The translations under genes were made by a program, and so were the position numbers. From positions 1 to 47,230 of IMG/VR virus record IMGVR_UViG_3300042898_003781: a stretch of 47,230 bases of DNA. The stretch is one strand, 5' to 3'. Source of the stretch: a virus. Below are positions 24,003 through 34,572 of the stretch, piece by piece; position 1 is the first letter of the stretch; every line of letters starts with the position of its first letter. The notes beneath the pieces were generated by a model. That model worked only from the letters and a program-made list of their open reading frames with translations, ran no database searches and had not been told where the DNA came from.

Positions 24003-24683
24003 CTAATCTCTAAAGTCACCGTAAACTCTAAGGATCGGTTCCACTATTTCGTGTCTATGATTAGTTTTAAGCGAGATCACTTTAACACCCTTAACATTCT
24101 CCTCTAATCTAGCAAAAAAGCTTATTCCGCTTTCTTTCTTATTCTTAAGATCCGATTGTGTTATGTCCCCGCAGAAAACCATTTTACCACCTTTACCTAA
24201 GCGGCCTAGCATCATCTCGGTTTGACTGTGTGTGATGTTTTGACACTCGTCAACGACAACGAAGGAATTAGGGAATGTTCTACCTCTCATGAAGGCAAAA
24301 GGCACTATCTCTATTTGATTCTCAGCTAGCATCTTATCAACTTTCTCTCTATCGTATAAAAGATGGAGATTTGAATAGATGGGAGCCAACCACGGATCCA
24401 TTTTTTCCTTGAGATCGCCGGGCAAAAAACCTATGTCCTCTTTTGCTACAGTCGGTCTGGTTATTATGATCTTTTCTATTTCCCTTTTGAAAAACATGTC
24501 CATAGCAACCTGGCAAGCAACTAAAGTCTTACCAGATCCTGCTTGACCTTTTATCAAGACAACAGGATTATCGTAAATCAGTGATTTTGCTATTTTTTGT
24601 TCCTCGTTTAATTCAATTTTGAATCTTATCGGATTTTTAGGTTTTCTTTTTTCCGAATTTGGGATTTTTGATAGTTTTTCCAT
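24003..24683 (-). CDS. phoH: PhoH-like ATPase
   Basis: A 226-residue protein of the PhoH family, a P-loop ATPase related to the RecD/Upf1-type helicase core and common in T4-like and marine phages. Walker A is GQAGSGKT (46-53), Walker B is VVVDECQN (142-149), and the sensor is GDITQSDL (172-179). TRPTVAKEDIGFLPGD (75-90) is a family hallmark. The biological role of phage PhoH is not settled. RNA metabolism and helicase roles have been proposed. I place the start at the ATG at 24683. An in-frame TTG at 24710 would add nine residues (FISNII...), which are less family-like. It stands alone among tail genes, an unexpected place for an ATPase. Confidence 0.92.
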   Translation of the reverse strand: MEKLSKIPNSEKRKPKNPIRFKIELNEEQKIAKSLIYDNPVVLIKGQAGSGKTLVACQVAMDMFFKREIEKIIITRPTVAKEDIGFLPGDLKEKMDPWLAPIYSNLHLLYDREKVDKMLAENQIEIVPFAFMRGRTFPNSFVVVDECQNITHSQTEMMLGRLGKGGKMVFCGDITQSDLKNKKESGISFFARLEENVKGVKVISLKTNHRHEIVEPILRVYGDFRD

Positions 24684-24736
24684 ATTAGATATTATATTAC
24701 TTATAAACAAAAAGGATTCGATTTATCCACTTATTT

Positions 24737-27700
24737 TTATTGATTAAAAGTGGCGTCAGGATTATCCTTAATAACTAGGTTTGAAACAAAAGGTAATTTA
24801 TTATTTTTAGCATTTTCAATTTGATCCTGAGCCATTGTTTTCTCTAAAGCTTGTAGCTTCTGATCAGTGTTTTTTGGTGGTATTGGCCATCCGTAATCTG
24901 ATGAATTAACAGCGAAAGGATTTTTATCATTAGGGTTTTTATCTGTGTAATTCACTACGGTTACAAAAGCAGGATTAGATACTTCATATACATTTCCGAA
25001 TGCATCCTCCACTGAATTGTAAATGGAGTAGTAGCCCTCCTGAGCGAATGTGTAAATAAAATAAGGAGTGTTCTTAACATTCAATATCTCTGTGCCGGTT
25101 TTCGCATCGCTTAGTATCCATACGTTATTTTGCTTTCCGTAGATAGCAGAATTATAATTGGAGAAGAAAACAGTGCAAAGCTGTGGAAGTGTCAGTCCCT
25201 TATCAGATTGGTGTACATCACACCACGTCCACGGGTTCGACCCTGGTCTAGATATAATCTGTCCCATATTGACACCAAGTTGAGGAATGTATTGCTCAGA
25301 GAGGAAAGAATACACATTAGCGTTACTATTAGTCGTAACATAATCCAACCAAGCAGGTCCTGTTGATCCGCCATAGGTGGAATCATTCTGACCAGTAAAG
25401 AATATGTTCCCTATTGAATCAGAAGAGAATACGTTACCCGATACAGTTTTAACGTTTTCCAAACTTAATGTGCTCACTACTCCAGTATTTAAGTCCTGTT
25501 TAAAGACATAAGTATTCTGTAAATTATTCGAGGCTGAAGCGGAGGTTGCTCCTGTGAAAATACCAACTAGATTACCAGTTTCAGTAGCAACAGGTCTCGA
25601 ATTCCAGATATCGCTATCCGATGCTGTCGAAGAGCCAGCTCCGGTTTGTGTAATTGTCTGTATATCAGGCAAAGGTCCGAATATTACCTTCTCTGTTGAA
25701 TTTGAGGGATTTACAAAACCGGTTACTAAGTACTGACCAGGGAGGTCGAACTCTATATCTTTACCAAGATATGTATCAGATGTAGCTCCATAGTGTTGAT
25801 TGGTCACGGTATAATAGCCATTGTACTTGCTCAAATATCCAGCATTTCTTTGGAATGGCTTCAGATTTGTAGTATCAGATCCAAAAGAACTAAAGAAACT
25901 TCCGGTAATTCCTATGTTACCGGGGTCTGAATAATCCATGATAAAATAGAAAGGTTTATAGCCGCTATAAACAGTAGGATTGGTAAGTGTAACACCGGTT
26001 ATATTGATGCTAACATTAGTAGAGCCATTGACCGCTACGGTCTCCGTTCCAGATAGTGAAGCTACGGAAACAGCAGTTACACTATCCATCCCGTCATTAT
26101 TAATCTGTGCCGCTGCTCTTAAGCTGAAATCTAAGGAATTCATAATAATGACGCCATTAACATCTGATGAAGTACCGGTGTTCCCTAATTGGTCGGGTAC
26201 ATAAATGTTATCTGTAGTTCTATTCCATGCATTCTTTAGAGTTGACATTTTGTAAGTAGGACTAACATAATCAGTCTGGAAAGATAAAGCCAATTTACCC
26301 AAAGACGAATCCATCATTAACTGTTCAACCGTATTTGCGTTTACCGAGCTAACATCAGAAGGAAAGTGTCTAAAATTCTTAACTTGATACTTCCAATCAG
26401 TCTCGGAGTTAACGTCCCTTAGAGAAGTAGTGTTTCCAATATTGTTAGTTAATTCCATTATAAAAATACCAGATCCTGCCTCTATTGAGCTAGTATCTGT
26501 TGCACCGTTTCTAATTAGAGGGAAAGATAACTGGTTCCAATACCAGAAATCAAAAGTATAATCGCTTCCCGAGGTTAAGCTTTGCGATCCTGATACCCAG
26601 GTAACACCCATACAGTAAACGTCGGAATTAAAATTACTATCGGGTAAAAAATATGTTATTGTATCAATCCTGTAATAAGCACCCCCTATTTGTACCACCA
26701 TTCCGGTGTACAAATCAGAACCTGCCGTGGAAAGAGATCCGGATGTCGGTGACTGACCAACAGAAATGTATTTGATTGCGGTTGAACTTGATAAATTACC
26801 AGAAACCTGTGTTATGCCGTCCTCGCCATATAATCTAAAATTGGAATCTGATGTACTTGCACTGGACGGATCCACATAAGTCCACTGTATTCCTATATTA
26901 GGAGAATATTCACCGGTTCCACCCGGTGTATAAATCCAGCTATAATCAGTGCCAAGTCCTGGAACATCTGAATTAGTTAACCCGATGGGTGCACCAGTAG
27001 GACCTACAGTAGGAGCTACGGAAGACCAAATATAGTCTCCAACCTCTATTAGTCCATTGAATGATCCTCCAACATAGATTGAATTCCCGTCCTCCGATGG
27101 TATTATTCTTAGCACCTTTGTGCTTTTACCAGAAACCCCCATAGAATCAACCACTCTTCCCTCCTCGTCGTAACTAGCTATAAAACCAGTATATGAATCC
27201 GTTTCTAGAAAGGGTGAATCTGATGCATCATGAGTCTGTCCTCCTTGTATAGAGAGAGATCCCGCTAGAGAAGGGTTACTAGCAAAAAGATAAGAATCGT
27301 CACCGTTTATATCCTTTCCCAGTAGAATACCGGTGAATGCTGGATTAGTCTCAGCTCCATTACTGAAAGGCTGATATATGCCTAATATAGCCCCGCCTAT
27401 AACATATCTTTTATGTGATCCTGTATCAATTATACAATTGGTATAAATCTCGAAACCCGGGACATTTGAAAGATTTGAAACTATCTGTGCCCATTTAGCT
27501 TCTTGCACGCTATCTACTAAATCCATATCCTCCACAGAGGGTATTGGTGGATTATTCCAATAAGGCTGCTTGCCAGCTTCTCCTGAAGCTATAGCGGAAA
27601 GCTCCGTTGTTAGAAAAAGATTTCTTGGATCTAGACCAGGGAACTTGTACTGAAGATAATCCGTTTGATATGTCTGCCAGTAAGGGTATTCCCAGGTGTA

Positions 27701-28837
27701 CTTATTAACACCAGGTATTGAGTTAGCAAAAGGTCTAGAACTTCCAGTTGCCTGCGTGTAATAAGTGAAATTCCATCCAGTTGCGCCCTGTTGTAAACTA
27801 GAAGCTTTCACATAAGGAACCTCATATGAAAGTCTATCTAGCTGATTTTGAGCTAGTATCCAAAGATCGTTTTCGTAAGTCAAAACACCGTCTTGGTTTC
27901 TGTTTCTATTTTGTATGCCCAATGAAAGTATCTGATTACTTCCGCTAAGGCCAATTAGAGAACCAGTAACCCCATTAAAGTGATATAGTCCAGGACCAAT
28001 ATCATAATTACCCCAGAATACGTGGCCATTGTCTCTTATCGCTAAACTAGTAACACTAGCAGTAGCACCTGGTGTATCGAAGGTCTGCCAGGTTTGGAAA
28101 TCCCAGAATTGTAGTTTTCCAGAATCGGAACCTGACCACAGGTTGAAGTTCTCATCTAATCCAAGTGAGTATACATTATCACTTAGGTTTGAAAAATTTG
28201 ATGAATTGTAAAAGTTAGCAGAAGGAATATATGGTATATTACCTTCTAGGTAAGAAACACCAAGTTCTTCACCTGGAATTTCTATTATACCCTGGCTTGT
28301 GCCTAGATAATATCTATAGTCGTCCCCTCCAAACCCTCTAGCTTTAATGTCGTAAATGTGAGGCCAGATGTACCCGTCTGCAACTCTTTTCCAAGAGTCA
28401 TTTGGTATGTCATATCTATAAAGAAATCCACCCGTTAAGCCAGCAGATCCGGTTCCGCCTAATGTTAAGAAAGCTAAAACATCATTTCCATATGGACAAG
28501 CATATATTTTAGAAACCTCCATCGGGGAATTAAAAGTATCTATGTCATTGAATGACCAGGACTTTCCAGTATTAACATCATCCGGTGCTATATAGAAAAT
28601 AGCGGGGTCGTCTAGAGATGCTATCTCCGCACACCCAACCCATTTAGTTCCATCTGGAGAAATCGATACCGTTCTCGTGTCGAGATAGTAAGGAGCCGCT
28701 GAAGGCACTGCTGAATTTTGGTAATTATAGTAGGTCCAAGTTGCTCCATTGAACATTCTTAGATCTTGACCTACCGCCCAAATTTTATCGTTCGAATCTA
28801 TATCGAATCCTAGTGTGTATAATCCTGAGTATGGCAT
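24737..28837 (-). CDS. Very large virion protein with N-terminal beta-propeller-like region (1366 aa)
   Basis: Residues 1 to about 340 carry repeated blades of the two-component-regulator propeller type: GFDIDSNDKIWAVGQDLRMF (9-28), VSISPDGTKWVG, GLDENFNLWSGSDSGKLQFW, SLAIRDNGHVFWGN. The D-x-x-G/N-x-x-W spacing is typical. A second region (about 555-605) has propeller-like GGSFNGLIEVGDYIWS, as in SBBP-type repeats. The C-terminal part includes a PKD-like segment (VWILSDAKTGTEILN, FAQEGYYSIYNSV), then a charged tail with a short coil. In virions, such propellers may bind glycans or organise baseplate plates. There is no signal peptide, so this is not a secreted sensor. Confidence 0.65.
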   Translation of the reverse strand: MPYSGLYTLGFDIDSNDKIWAVGQDLRMFNGATWTYYNYQNSAVPSAAPYYLDTRTVSISPDGTKWVGCAEIASLDDPAIFYIAPDDVNTGKSWSFNDIDTFNSPMEVSKIYACPYGNDVLAFLTLGGTGSAGLTGGFLYRYDIPNDSWKRVADGYIWPHIYDIKARGFGGDDYRYYLGTSQGIIEIPGEELGVSYLEGNIPYIPSANFYNSSNFSNLSDNVYSLGLDENFNLWSGSDSGKLQFWDFQTWQTFDTPGATASVTSLAIRDNGHVFWGNYDIGPGLYHFNGVTGSLIGLSGSNQILSLGIQNRNRNQDGVLTYENDLWILAQNQLDRLSYEVPYVKASSLQQGATGWNFTYYTQATGSSRPFANSIPGVNKYTWEYPYWQTYQTDYLQYKFPGLDPRNLFLTTELSAIASGEAGKQPYWNNPPIPSVEDMDLVDSVQEAKWAQIVSNLSNVPGFEIYTNCIIDTGSHKRYVIGGAILGIYQPFSNGAETNPAFTGILLGKDINGDDSYLFASNPSLAGSLSIQGGQTHDASDSPFLETDSYTGFIASYDEEGRVVDSMGVSGKSTKVLRIIPSEDGNSIYVGGSFNGLIEVGDYIWSSVAPTVGPTGAPIGLTNSDVPGLGTDYSWIYTPGGTGEYSPNIGIQWTYVDPSSASTSDSNFRLYGEDGITQVSGNLSSSTAIKYISVGQSPTSGSLSTAGSDLYTGMVVQIGGAYYRIDTITYFLPDSNFNSDVYCMGVTWVSGSQSLTSGSDYTFDFWYWNQLSFPLIRNGATDTSSIEAGSGIFIMELTNNIGNTTSLRDVNSETDWKYQVKNFRHFPSDVSSVNANTVEQLMMDSSLGKLALSFQTDYVSPTYKMSTLKNAWNRTTDNIYVPDQLGNTGTSSDVNGVIIMNSLDFSLRAAAQINNDGMDSVTAVSVASLSGTETVAVNGSTNVSINITGVTLTNPTVYSGYKPFYFIMDYSDPGNIGITGSFFSSFGSDTTNLKPFQRNAGYLSKYNGYYTVTNQHYGATSDTYLGKDIEFDLPGQYLVTGFVNPSNSTEKVIFGPLPDIQTITQTGAGSSTASDSDIWNSRPVATETGNLVGIFTGATSASASNNLQNTYVFKQDLNTGVVSTLSLENVKTVSGNVFSSDSIGNIFFTGQNDSTYGGSTGPAWLDYVTTNSNANVYSFLSEQYIPQLGVNMGQIISRPGSNPWTWCDVHQSDKGLTLPQLCTVFFSNYNSAIYGKQNNVWILSDAKTGTEILNVKNTPYFIYTFAQEGYYSIYNSVEDAFGNVYEVSNPAFVTVVNYTDKNPNDKNPFAVNSSDYGWPIPPKNTDQKLQALEKTMAQDQIENAKNNKLPFVSNLVIKDNPDATFNQ

Positions 28838-28868
28838 TCAATTATATATTGCATTAAAAAATAAGGGA

Positions 28869-31800
28869 TCAACTTCTGTACGGTGGGGTTGTACCGGTTG
28901 ATGCAGACACAGCAAAAATATTTTCTGATGTGTTAGCAAGATCCGATGTGTTAGCTAATGTGGACGAGTCTATCCCAGGAGGCATAACTGTATAGTAGAA
29001 GTCAGTAATATAGTCATCACTAGAGTTATTAAGCTGGTCAGCAACTTCCTGAAGTGTTAATGTGCTAGGTGAAGAAGCTGTAAATGTTACACCAACGGGA
29101 GCTGGATAAAGCTCAGTTGCAGTGCTTAATTTTAGATGATCACCATCTGTTGCGGTGTGTATCTCGAATCCGCCTAGCCATTCACCATTATAGGCGAAAT
29201 CTTCCCAAGAGTGTGCATAGGCATCAACCCATTGACTCTCCTCGAATATCTGCCAATCTAGATTTTTAACACCCCAATATTTTAGATTAGCATTAGGGTA
29301 CGTCTCAGAAGTTTCATTCCAATATGTATAACCATAATAAGATCCGGTTCCTCCGCTGAGTGATGCAGAAGAACTAGGAACAGATATAGATCCAGTAACA
29401 ACCGTTGTTAAAACGGACCCGTTAAACTGAGCACCCGTTATATCAGGAGCCTGTATCGTAACTATATTTGTAGCACCAATTGGATCTGGAGACGAAGCAT
29501 AGTAATCCGGATACGTAACCAGCTGATTTACAGAGGCAACTAAGCTGTTTGTAGTCTTATAAAGATTATCGCCATTTGTTGTTTCACCAATTAGTCTATT
29601 GTCAATATAGACTTTAATCGACCCAGGCGTAGCAATTGTTTCGTTGCCATTTAAAGTAACCGAGTTCTCGCTCGATGAATAAACCACACCAGACATAGAC
29701 GTATCTAGAGTAAGAGATATGGAAAAAACTGTAGTACTGAATATCTCCTGCACCTGCCAGTTTCCATTAACCTCCGGTGTATCCGAGTTACATATCCAAA
29801 CATAGTCTCCAAGCAAAAGTCCATGAGCAGCAGAGGTTGTAATTTCAGCGAATCCGAATGTTCCTGGATAAGATGGCGAATCCGGAGAAGCTATGGAGGT
29901 TGGAGTTAATATCGATTGTGATAGTTCTAAATATCCGGTTGCTCCTATAGGATCTGAATATGCTCCTACATATAAGCTCTGACCTTCCTCGACATTATTA
30001 CCGTAAGTTGCATAAGCAAGCATCTGAGCTGGCATTTCTTTATTCAGCTCTTGGTAAGTCATTCCCTCAGCAGGATACTCCCATATCGACTGATAAAGCT
30101 CCCATGGCTTGTATACTTGCTCCCAGTCATAATACTCTACTTCTCTATATCTTGTCCATGCATCAATATCAATGGTAGACGGAGCAACCTCAATCAGGTT
30201 ATTCTTGATTACATTTGTTTTTGCATTAAATCCATCATAAACGTTACAGATGACCTTATATTTTCCAGCGTAAGACAGGAAGTGTGAAAATTTATAATAA
30301 CCTAGGATATTCCCTCTAAATTCATAATAATAGGGTAAACCCGGTTCTGTTGGTAGCTTCTGTATGATCCACTCGATCTCAAACATGTTCGAGAAATCTA
30401 TATTAGCCCATGTTAGCATTAGATATTCCTGTATCGGAGAAACCAAAAGCTCGCCTCCTACCGTTACAGATCCACCCACATCCTTCAACAAGGTATATTC
30501 GCCAGTTGCGTAGTTGATTGATGTTACAGTTCCGTAATATCCACCAGTTAAACCAAAAGTAAGGAAATCCTGATATTGTCTAACTAATGCATAGTCACCC
30601 ACACTAAATAAAGGAAGTGTCAGAGAGCTCCAACTCATACTCATCTCGCTCCAAAGCCATATATCGGTTAGCAATTCAAGAACAACTGGCATACCCAGTG
30701 GGTTCTGATATGGCTGTCCACTTATTGGATCAACTAGAGGATTTGGGTCCTGTATGCCATCACCAAGCTTTTTTAGATTACCGTTCTCCTTCTGTTGATA
30801 CCAATTGGATATGGCCTGAACCATAGCTACATTCTCTGCGGCAGATCTAGTTTGCAGATAATAAAGAGGATCCGAAATGTTTCCAAAATCCGAGCTAAGA
30901 GAAGGCAAAACAGAGATGGTGCCATTTATAAAAGCAGGGTTAACCGTGGAGTAGTAATACACAGTAGTAACCTCTTGTGGATTTACATACCATTCTAGAG
31001 GAGTAGCACCTGTCGTACCATTTCCGGTAACCCCCAATGGATCAGTTTGTGTCGGGTATGGAGTAGTGCTCAGATAAAAATCATAATCACCAACCTGTAC
31101 AGACTGCAGATTAGCAGTAAGATTGAAATTATATTGCTTGCCTGCATAAACTTGCAAAGTCTGATTTCCGCCTGTTGCTGGGATTCCTTCGAAATATAGA
31201 GCACCTCCGGAAGATCCAGTAGCACCATATAATTCAACGTTAACACTAACCAAATCCCCGTAATTTTCTGGAGTTTGTAATGTAGTTGAATAAGGTCTGG
31301 TTGAAAAAGCTCTTAGATCCTCAATAAATCCAAAATCTGGATTGGCTACTATATCAAGGTAAAATCCAGATTGTATATCGGATCTGACCATAGAATCCGT
31401 CCAAGCTTTGGTGTTGTAAACCGTAAAGTAAATACCTTCACCACAGATATCTACTATTCTTGCATTCAAAGGAAGATATGTTGCTTTAAGTCTTTCTTTA
31501 AGAGCAAAAAGTTTAATTAAAACCTCTTCCTGTGTGAAGGTAAATGAGTCAACAACAACAGGATATCCATAAACATCAACATCTGTTGTTTGCTTGTTAA
31601 GATCGTAATAAAGACCGAATAACGAAGTCTTTTTATAGGTTCTACTAGGAACTAAAGTAGACTCAGAAGAGACATCGAGAACGTAAGTTCCATCCGGACC
31701 TGGTCCATATGTCTGCTCTAATCTATATTTTCCTTTGTTAGCATTATCTAAAACGTCGCTAATCAGAACACTCTGACTATAGGCTCCACCATTTTGATAC

Positions 31801-34031
31801 TGATACTGTGCTAGGAAAGCATTATTCTGTAAAAGAGGAGATACCCTTTCAACCGAGTTGTATGCGAGATTAAGCCAATATTCTTTGATTCTCAAATCCT
31901 GATAGCCAAAGAATTTCAATGCATTTATCAATCCCTTATAGGCACCTATATAGTTGTATATTTGATCGCCGGCAAATAAAAGTTCCTTTCTTTTCTCGTT
32001 AATCTCTAAGAAGTTAGGTAGGGGTTCTTTTGGATCGCTATCACGTAAAATATTAGCATCCTGTGCATAGAAAGTTCTGCCTAAATTCTGAAGCATCACA
32101 TTGAATCTCTCGTCCTCCCCAACAACCTCACCGTAAAAATCAACTACCAAAATCTTCTCTGGTGTTCCAGATGAAAGATCCTCTACTATCAATTTTCTCT
32201 GATAAACATCAGCATAAAGATCGGTTGCATTTAAAGCAACATTTATAGGGAGGGCTTCCGAATGCGCAGGTCCAGTAGATCCGCTTATCAGATATCCATT
32301 TGAATAATAATCGTCTACGTTATAATCTACAGGTATTGCTATATTAGGATAAGATACGATAAGGGGATATTGTTCACCACCCGTTCCCCCAGCTCCTTCC
32401 ACTATTTTATAGGTGAATATAATCTCGGAAACGTCCACGTCACCGTAGTTGTCGCTCTCCCACCTAGTTCTCCATAGCGAAGGACCGGCAGCTCCCGTAG
32501 ATCCCGCTCTAGGATAAAGGTACTGAAGCTCTATATCTATATTAGCAGATATAACGGTCTCACTCGAGCCGCCAGCAAATCCATAGTTAGATGAAGATGG
32601 ATCTGCATATACCGTGAGTAGATCTGAAGAAGTTGGTGATGGTTGTTGTAACCAAGAAAACCCTCCATTTTTGGTTCTGAGTATAATTCCGCCATCACCA
32701 ACTATGAACCCGTTCATGCTGTCCCAGAAATAAACATCGAATAGATCTACGGATACCCCAGTATCTAGAGCGGACCACGATTGACCAAAGTCACCGGTTG
32801 TTATTAAGACTCCGCCTGTTCCAACAGCAAATCCCTTACCATTAGGTAGCAAAAATCCTCTTATGAAATTCGATGATGCAGGGCTGGTAGCAGCTGTCCA
32901 GGTTGATCCGGAGTCGCTAGAAAAATACAGTATAGAATTCTCGCCTACTATAAATCCATTTCCACTCTGGAAAACAACGTCACGTAGTCCAGAAGTTGAA
33001 GCCGGTGATATATCGGTCCAGTTGTCACCGCTGTCTGTAGATCTCCAGATAACACTAGCTAGTGATGTTCCACCCCCAGTAGGATCAGAGCTACTATAAA
33101 GACGTCCGACGGAGATAGCAACTCCACCTCCGGATTGATCCGTAAAGGCTACGCCTCTCATATCGTTCTTCTGTCCTCCTGGTATAGCGGGCATGGAACT
33201 GGCTGCAGAAACAGTAGGTGAAACACTTGATCCTGTACCTCTAAATATCCTATTAGCCGAGCTCAATGTACTTAGCAAGAACACAGAGGAGGACCCGGAT
33301 AACCCATTCCAACCTAATCCATATACAATTTGGCTTGATATTGATATTGGGGTGAAGCTCTGCCCGCCATCGGTTGAATATCTAAAAAGTCCAGAACCGC
33401 CAGCTCTACCAGCCACAAGAACAGTTTCGCTACCTGTAAACACTGATCTAATGTAAGAATTTAAGCTGGATCCGCTAGAAACGCTGCTCCACGTTTCCGC
33501 TTCCGTTGAAAGTCCATATCCTTCTTCTACTACAAATATCTGCTGGTTTTCGTAAAGACCGGCTGAAACTTGATCGAAATATATGTTACCAGTAAAATAA
33601 CCGCCAGGTCTATATGCGTAGTTAGTTGTAACCTTTATATTTTTTCCGGTTGAAACTATAACAAGTCCATTTACTTGAGAAAAGACAACGGTAATGGAAC
33701 TGCCCCCCACTGTTACGCTAGAAACCCTACCTCTGAATTGATTTTCTGGTAGGATGTCAAGGGTTATATCAACCTCCGCACCTCTGTCTAGAAAGTAACT
33801 TAATTCATTGGCCCATCCTGTGATATTAAATCCGTTAGTATCCTGTATGTTAAATACCAAAGTAGAGGTGTTGTCTAGATTGCTTACGTCCAGCTGCCCC
33901 CTAGAATTCGATGTGGATGAGCTAACATATAGTAGCTTGAAATCAAGAGGGGTTGGTCCAGTTGGCCCAACGTAAGCAAAGTTGAGCGGATTGCCCGATT
34001 TATTAAAGAACTTTAACTTACTGTCTGCCAT
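28869..34031 (-). CDS. Candidate baseplate wedge protein with embedded BNR/YCF48-like propeller (1720 aa)
   Basis: A multidomain protein in the place of T4 gene 7, just after gp6 and a small gene. About 175-495 form a propeller with at least five Asp-box motifs: STDGGQSF (near 223), STDSGDNW (334), SSDSGSTW (370), TGDFGQSW (412) and KNGGFSW (453), with GFIVG-type strands between. About 650-720 (KRKELLFAGDQIYNYIGAYK) resemble the helical part of phage tail protein I/wedge proteins. A PKD/Ig-like domain follows near 1210-1285 (FLSYAGKYKVICNVYDG). The start codon overlaps the preceding stop (TAATG). A GGAG lies 13-10 bases upstream, one of the few Shine-Dalgarno-like sites here. The wedge role is inferred from order. 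Confidence 0.65.
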   Translation of the reverse strand: MADSKLKFFNKSGNPLNFAYVGPTGPTPLDFKLLYVSSSTSNSRGQLDVSNLDNTSTLVFNIQDTNGFNITGWANELSYFLDRGAEVDITLDILPENQFRGRVSSVTVGGSSITVVFSQVNGLVIVSTGKNIKVTTNYAYRPGGYFTGNIYFDQVSAGLYENQQIFVVEEGYGLSTEAETWSSVSSGSSLNSYIRSVFTGSETVLVAGRAGGSGLFRYSTDGGQSFTPISISSQIVYGLGWNGLSGSSSVFLLSTLSSANRIFRGTGSSVSPTVSAASSMPAIPGGQKNDMRGVAFTDQSGGGVAISVGRLYSSSDPTGGGTSLASVIWRSTDSGDNWTDISPASTSGLRDVVFQSGNGFIVGENSILYFSSDSGSTWTAATSPASSNFIRGFLLPNGKGFAVGTGGVLITTGDFGQSWSALDTGVSVDLFDVYFWDSMNGFIVGDGGIILRTKNGGFSWLQQPSPTSSDLLTVYADPSSSNYGFAGGSSETVISANIDIELQYLYPRAGSTGAAGPSLWRTRWESDNYGDVDVSEIIFTYKIVEGAGGTGGEQYPLIVSYPNIAIPVDYNVDDYYSNGYLISGSTGPAHSEALPINVALNATDLYADVYQRKLIVEDLSSGTPEKILVVDFYGEVVGEDERFNVMLQNLGRTFYAQDANILRDSDPKEPLPNFLEINEKRKELLFAGDQIYNYIGAYKGLINALKFFGYQDLRIKEYWLNLAYNSVERVSPLLQNNAFLAQYQYQNGGAYSQSVLISDVLDNANKGKYRLEQTYGPGPDGTYVLDVSSESTLVPSRTYKKTSLFGLYYDLNKQTTDVDVYGYPVVVDSFTFTQEEVLIKLFALKERLKATYLPLNARIVDICGEGIYFTVYNTKAWTDSMVRSDIQSGFYLDIVANPDFGFIEDLRAFSTRPYSTTLQTPENYGDLVSVNVELYGATGSSGGALYFEGIPATGGNQTLQVYAGKQYNFNLTANLQSVQVGDYDFYLSTTPYPTQTDPLGVTGNGTTGATPLEWYVNPQEVTTVYYYSTVNPAFINGTISVLPSLSSDFGNISDPLYYLQTRSAAENVAMVQAISNWYQQKENGNLKKLGDGIQDPNPLVDPISGQPYQNPLGMPVVLELLTDIWLWSEMSMSWSSLTLPLFSVGDYALVRQYQDFLTFGLTGGYYGTVTSINYATGEYTLLKDVGGSVTVGGELLVSPIQEYLMLTWANIDFSNMFEIEWIIQKLPTEPGLPYYYEFRGNILGYYKFSHFLSYAGKYKVICNVYDGFNAKTNVIKNNLIEVAPSTIDIDAWTRYREVEYYDWEQVYKPWELYQSIWEYPAEGMTYQELNKEMPAQMLAYATYGNNVEEGQSLYVGAYSDPIGATGYLELSQSILTPTSIASPDSPSYPGTFGFAEITTSAAHGLLLGDYVWICNSDTPEVNGNWQVQEIFSTTVFSISLTLDTSMSGVVYSSSENSVTLNGNETIATPGSIKVYIDNRLIGETTNGDNLYKTTNSLVASVNQLVTYPDYYASSPDPIGATNIVTIQAPDITGAQFNGSVLTTVVTGSISVPSSSASLSGGTGSYYGYTYWNETSETYPNANLKYWGVKNLDWQIFEESQWVDAYAHSWEDFAYNGEWLGGFEIHTATDGDHLKLSTATELYPAPVGVTFTASSPSTLTLQEVADQLNNSSDDYITDFYYTVMPPGIDSSTLANTSDLANTSENIFAVSASTGTTPPYRS

Positions 34032-34570
34032 TAGAATACTCTCCTGTTATTTTTCTTCACTGTATAGTTAACGAAGTTACTTATCTGTTTTGTCGATTCT
34101 ATTAATCCAAAAACTACCCTCTGGAAGTATTGAAGTATAGAAGCTTTTACTGGATCTCTTAGTATGACTTTAGACATAGATTTCTCAAAAATCTTTTCTT
34201 TATACTCAAAACCTGTATAGATGTTGTCATTAATGCTATTTTTAACATCATCTATATTATCAGTTGGATCGAATGCATAATAGATCCTCTCCTGATTAAT
34301 CTTAGGCATACCCTGCATGAGGATAACATAAGTAGCAGAAGCTGCACACGGAGCATATTTAACGGTTCCTGTTGCATTAACCGTTACGTTTCTGTAACCG
34401 GTGCATCCTATATTATATGATCTTTCCTCTGCTAACTGCGTGGTTGCATACACGTCATTGGGCTGGTAATATGTACTGTTTGTAGTAGGCGGAACCTTTC
34501 TTACAACAGTAAAATTTACTCCTCCTTCAGGGTCCTGGAATTGCGGTAGAAATCTATTATTTGACGCCAT
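34031..34570 (-). CDS. Small baseplate-region protein, unknown family
   Basis: A 179-residue protein between gp6 and the giant wedge candidate. The N-terminal third has strands and a possible disulfide or metal pair, Cys56 and Cys75 (SYNIGCTGYR, KYAPCAAS). The C-terminal third is helical and basic (FQRVVFGLIESTKQISNFVNY), ending in KKNNRRVF. The stop TAA shares one base with the next ATG, and its own ATG is two bases after the gp6 stop, so the three are coupled. I infer a wedge accessory role from this context and have no family match. Confidence 0.58.
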   Translation of the reverse strand: MASNNRFLPQFQDPEGGVNFTVVRKVPPTTNSTYYQPNDVYATTQLAEERSYNIGCTGYRNVTVNATGTVKYAPCAASATYVILMQGMPKINQERIYYAFDPTDNIDDVKNSINDNIYTGFEYKEKIFEKSMSKVILRDPVKASILQYFQRVVFGLIESTKQISNFVNYTVKKNNRRVF

Positions 34571-34572
34571 AA

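Noticed and set aside
24684-24710. Longer PhoH form with TTG start at 24710
   Set aside because: The nine extra residues are not family-like and the ATG at 24683 fits the usual N-terminus.
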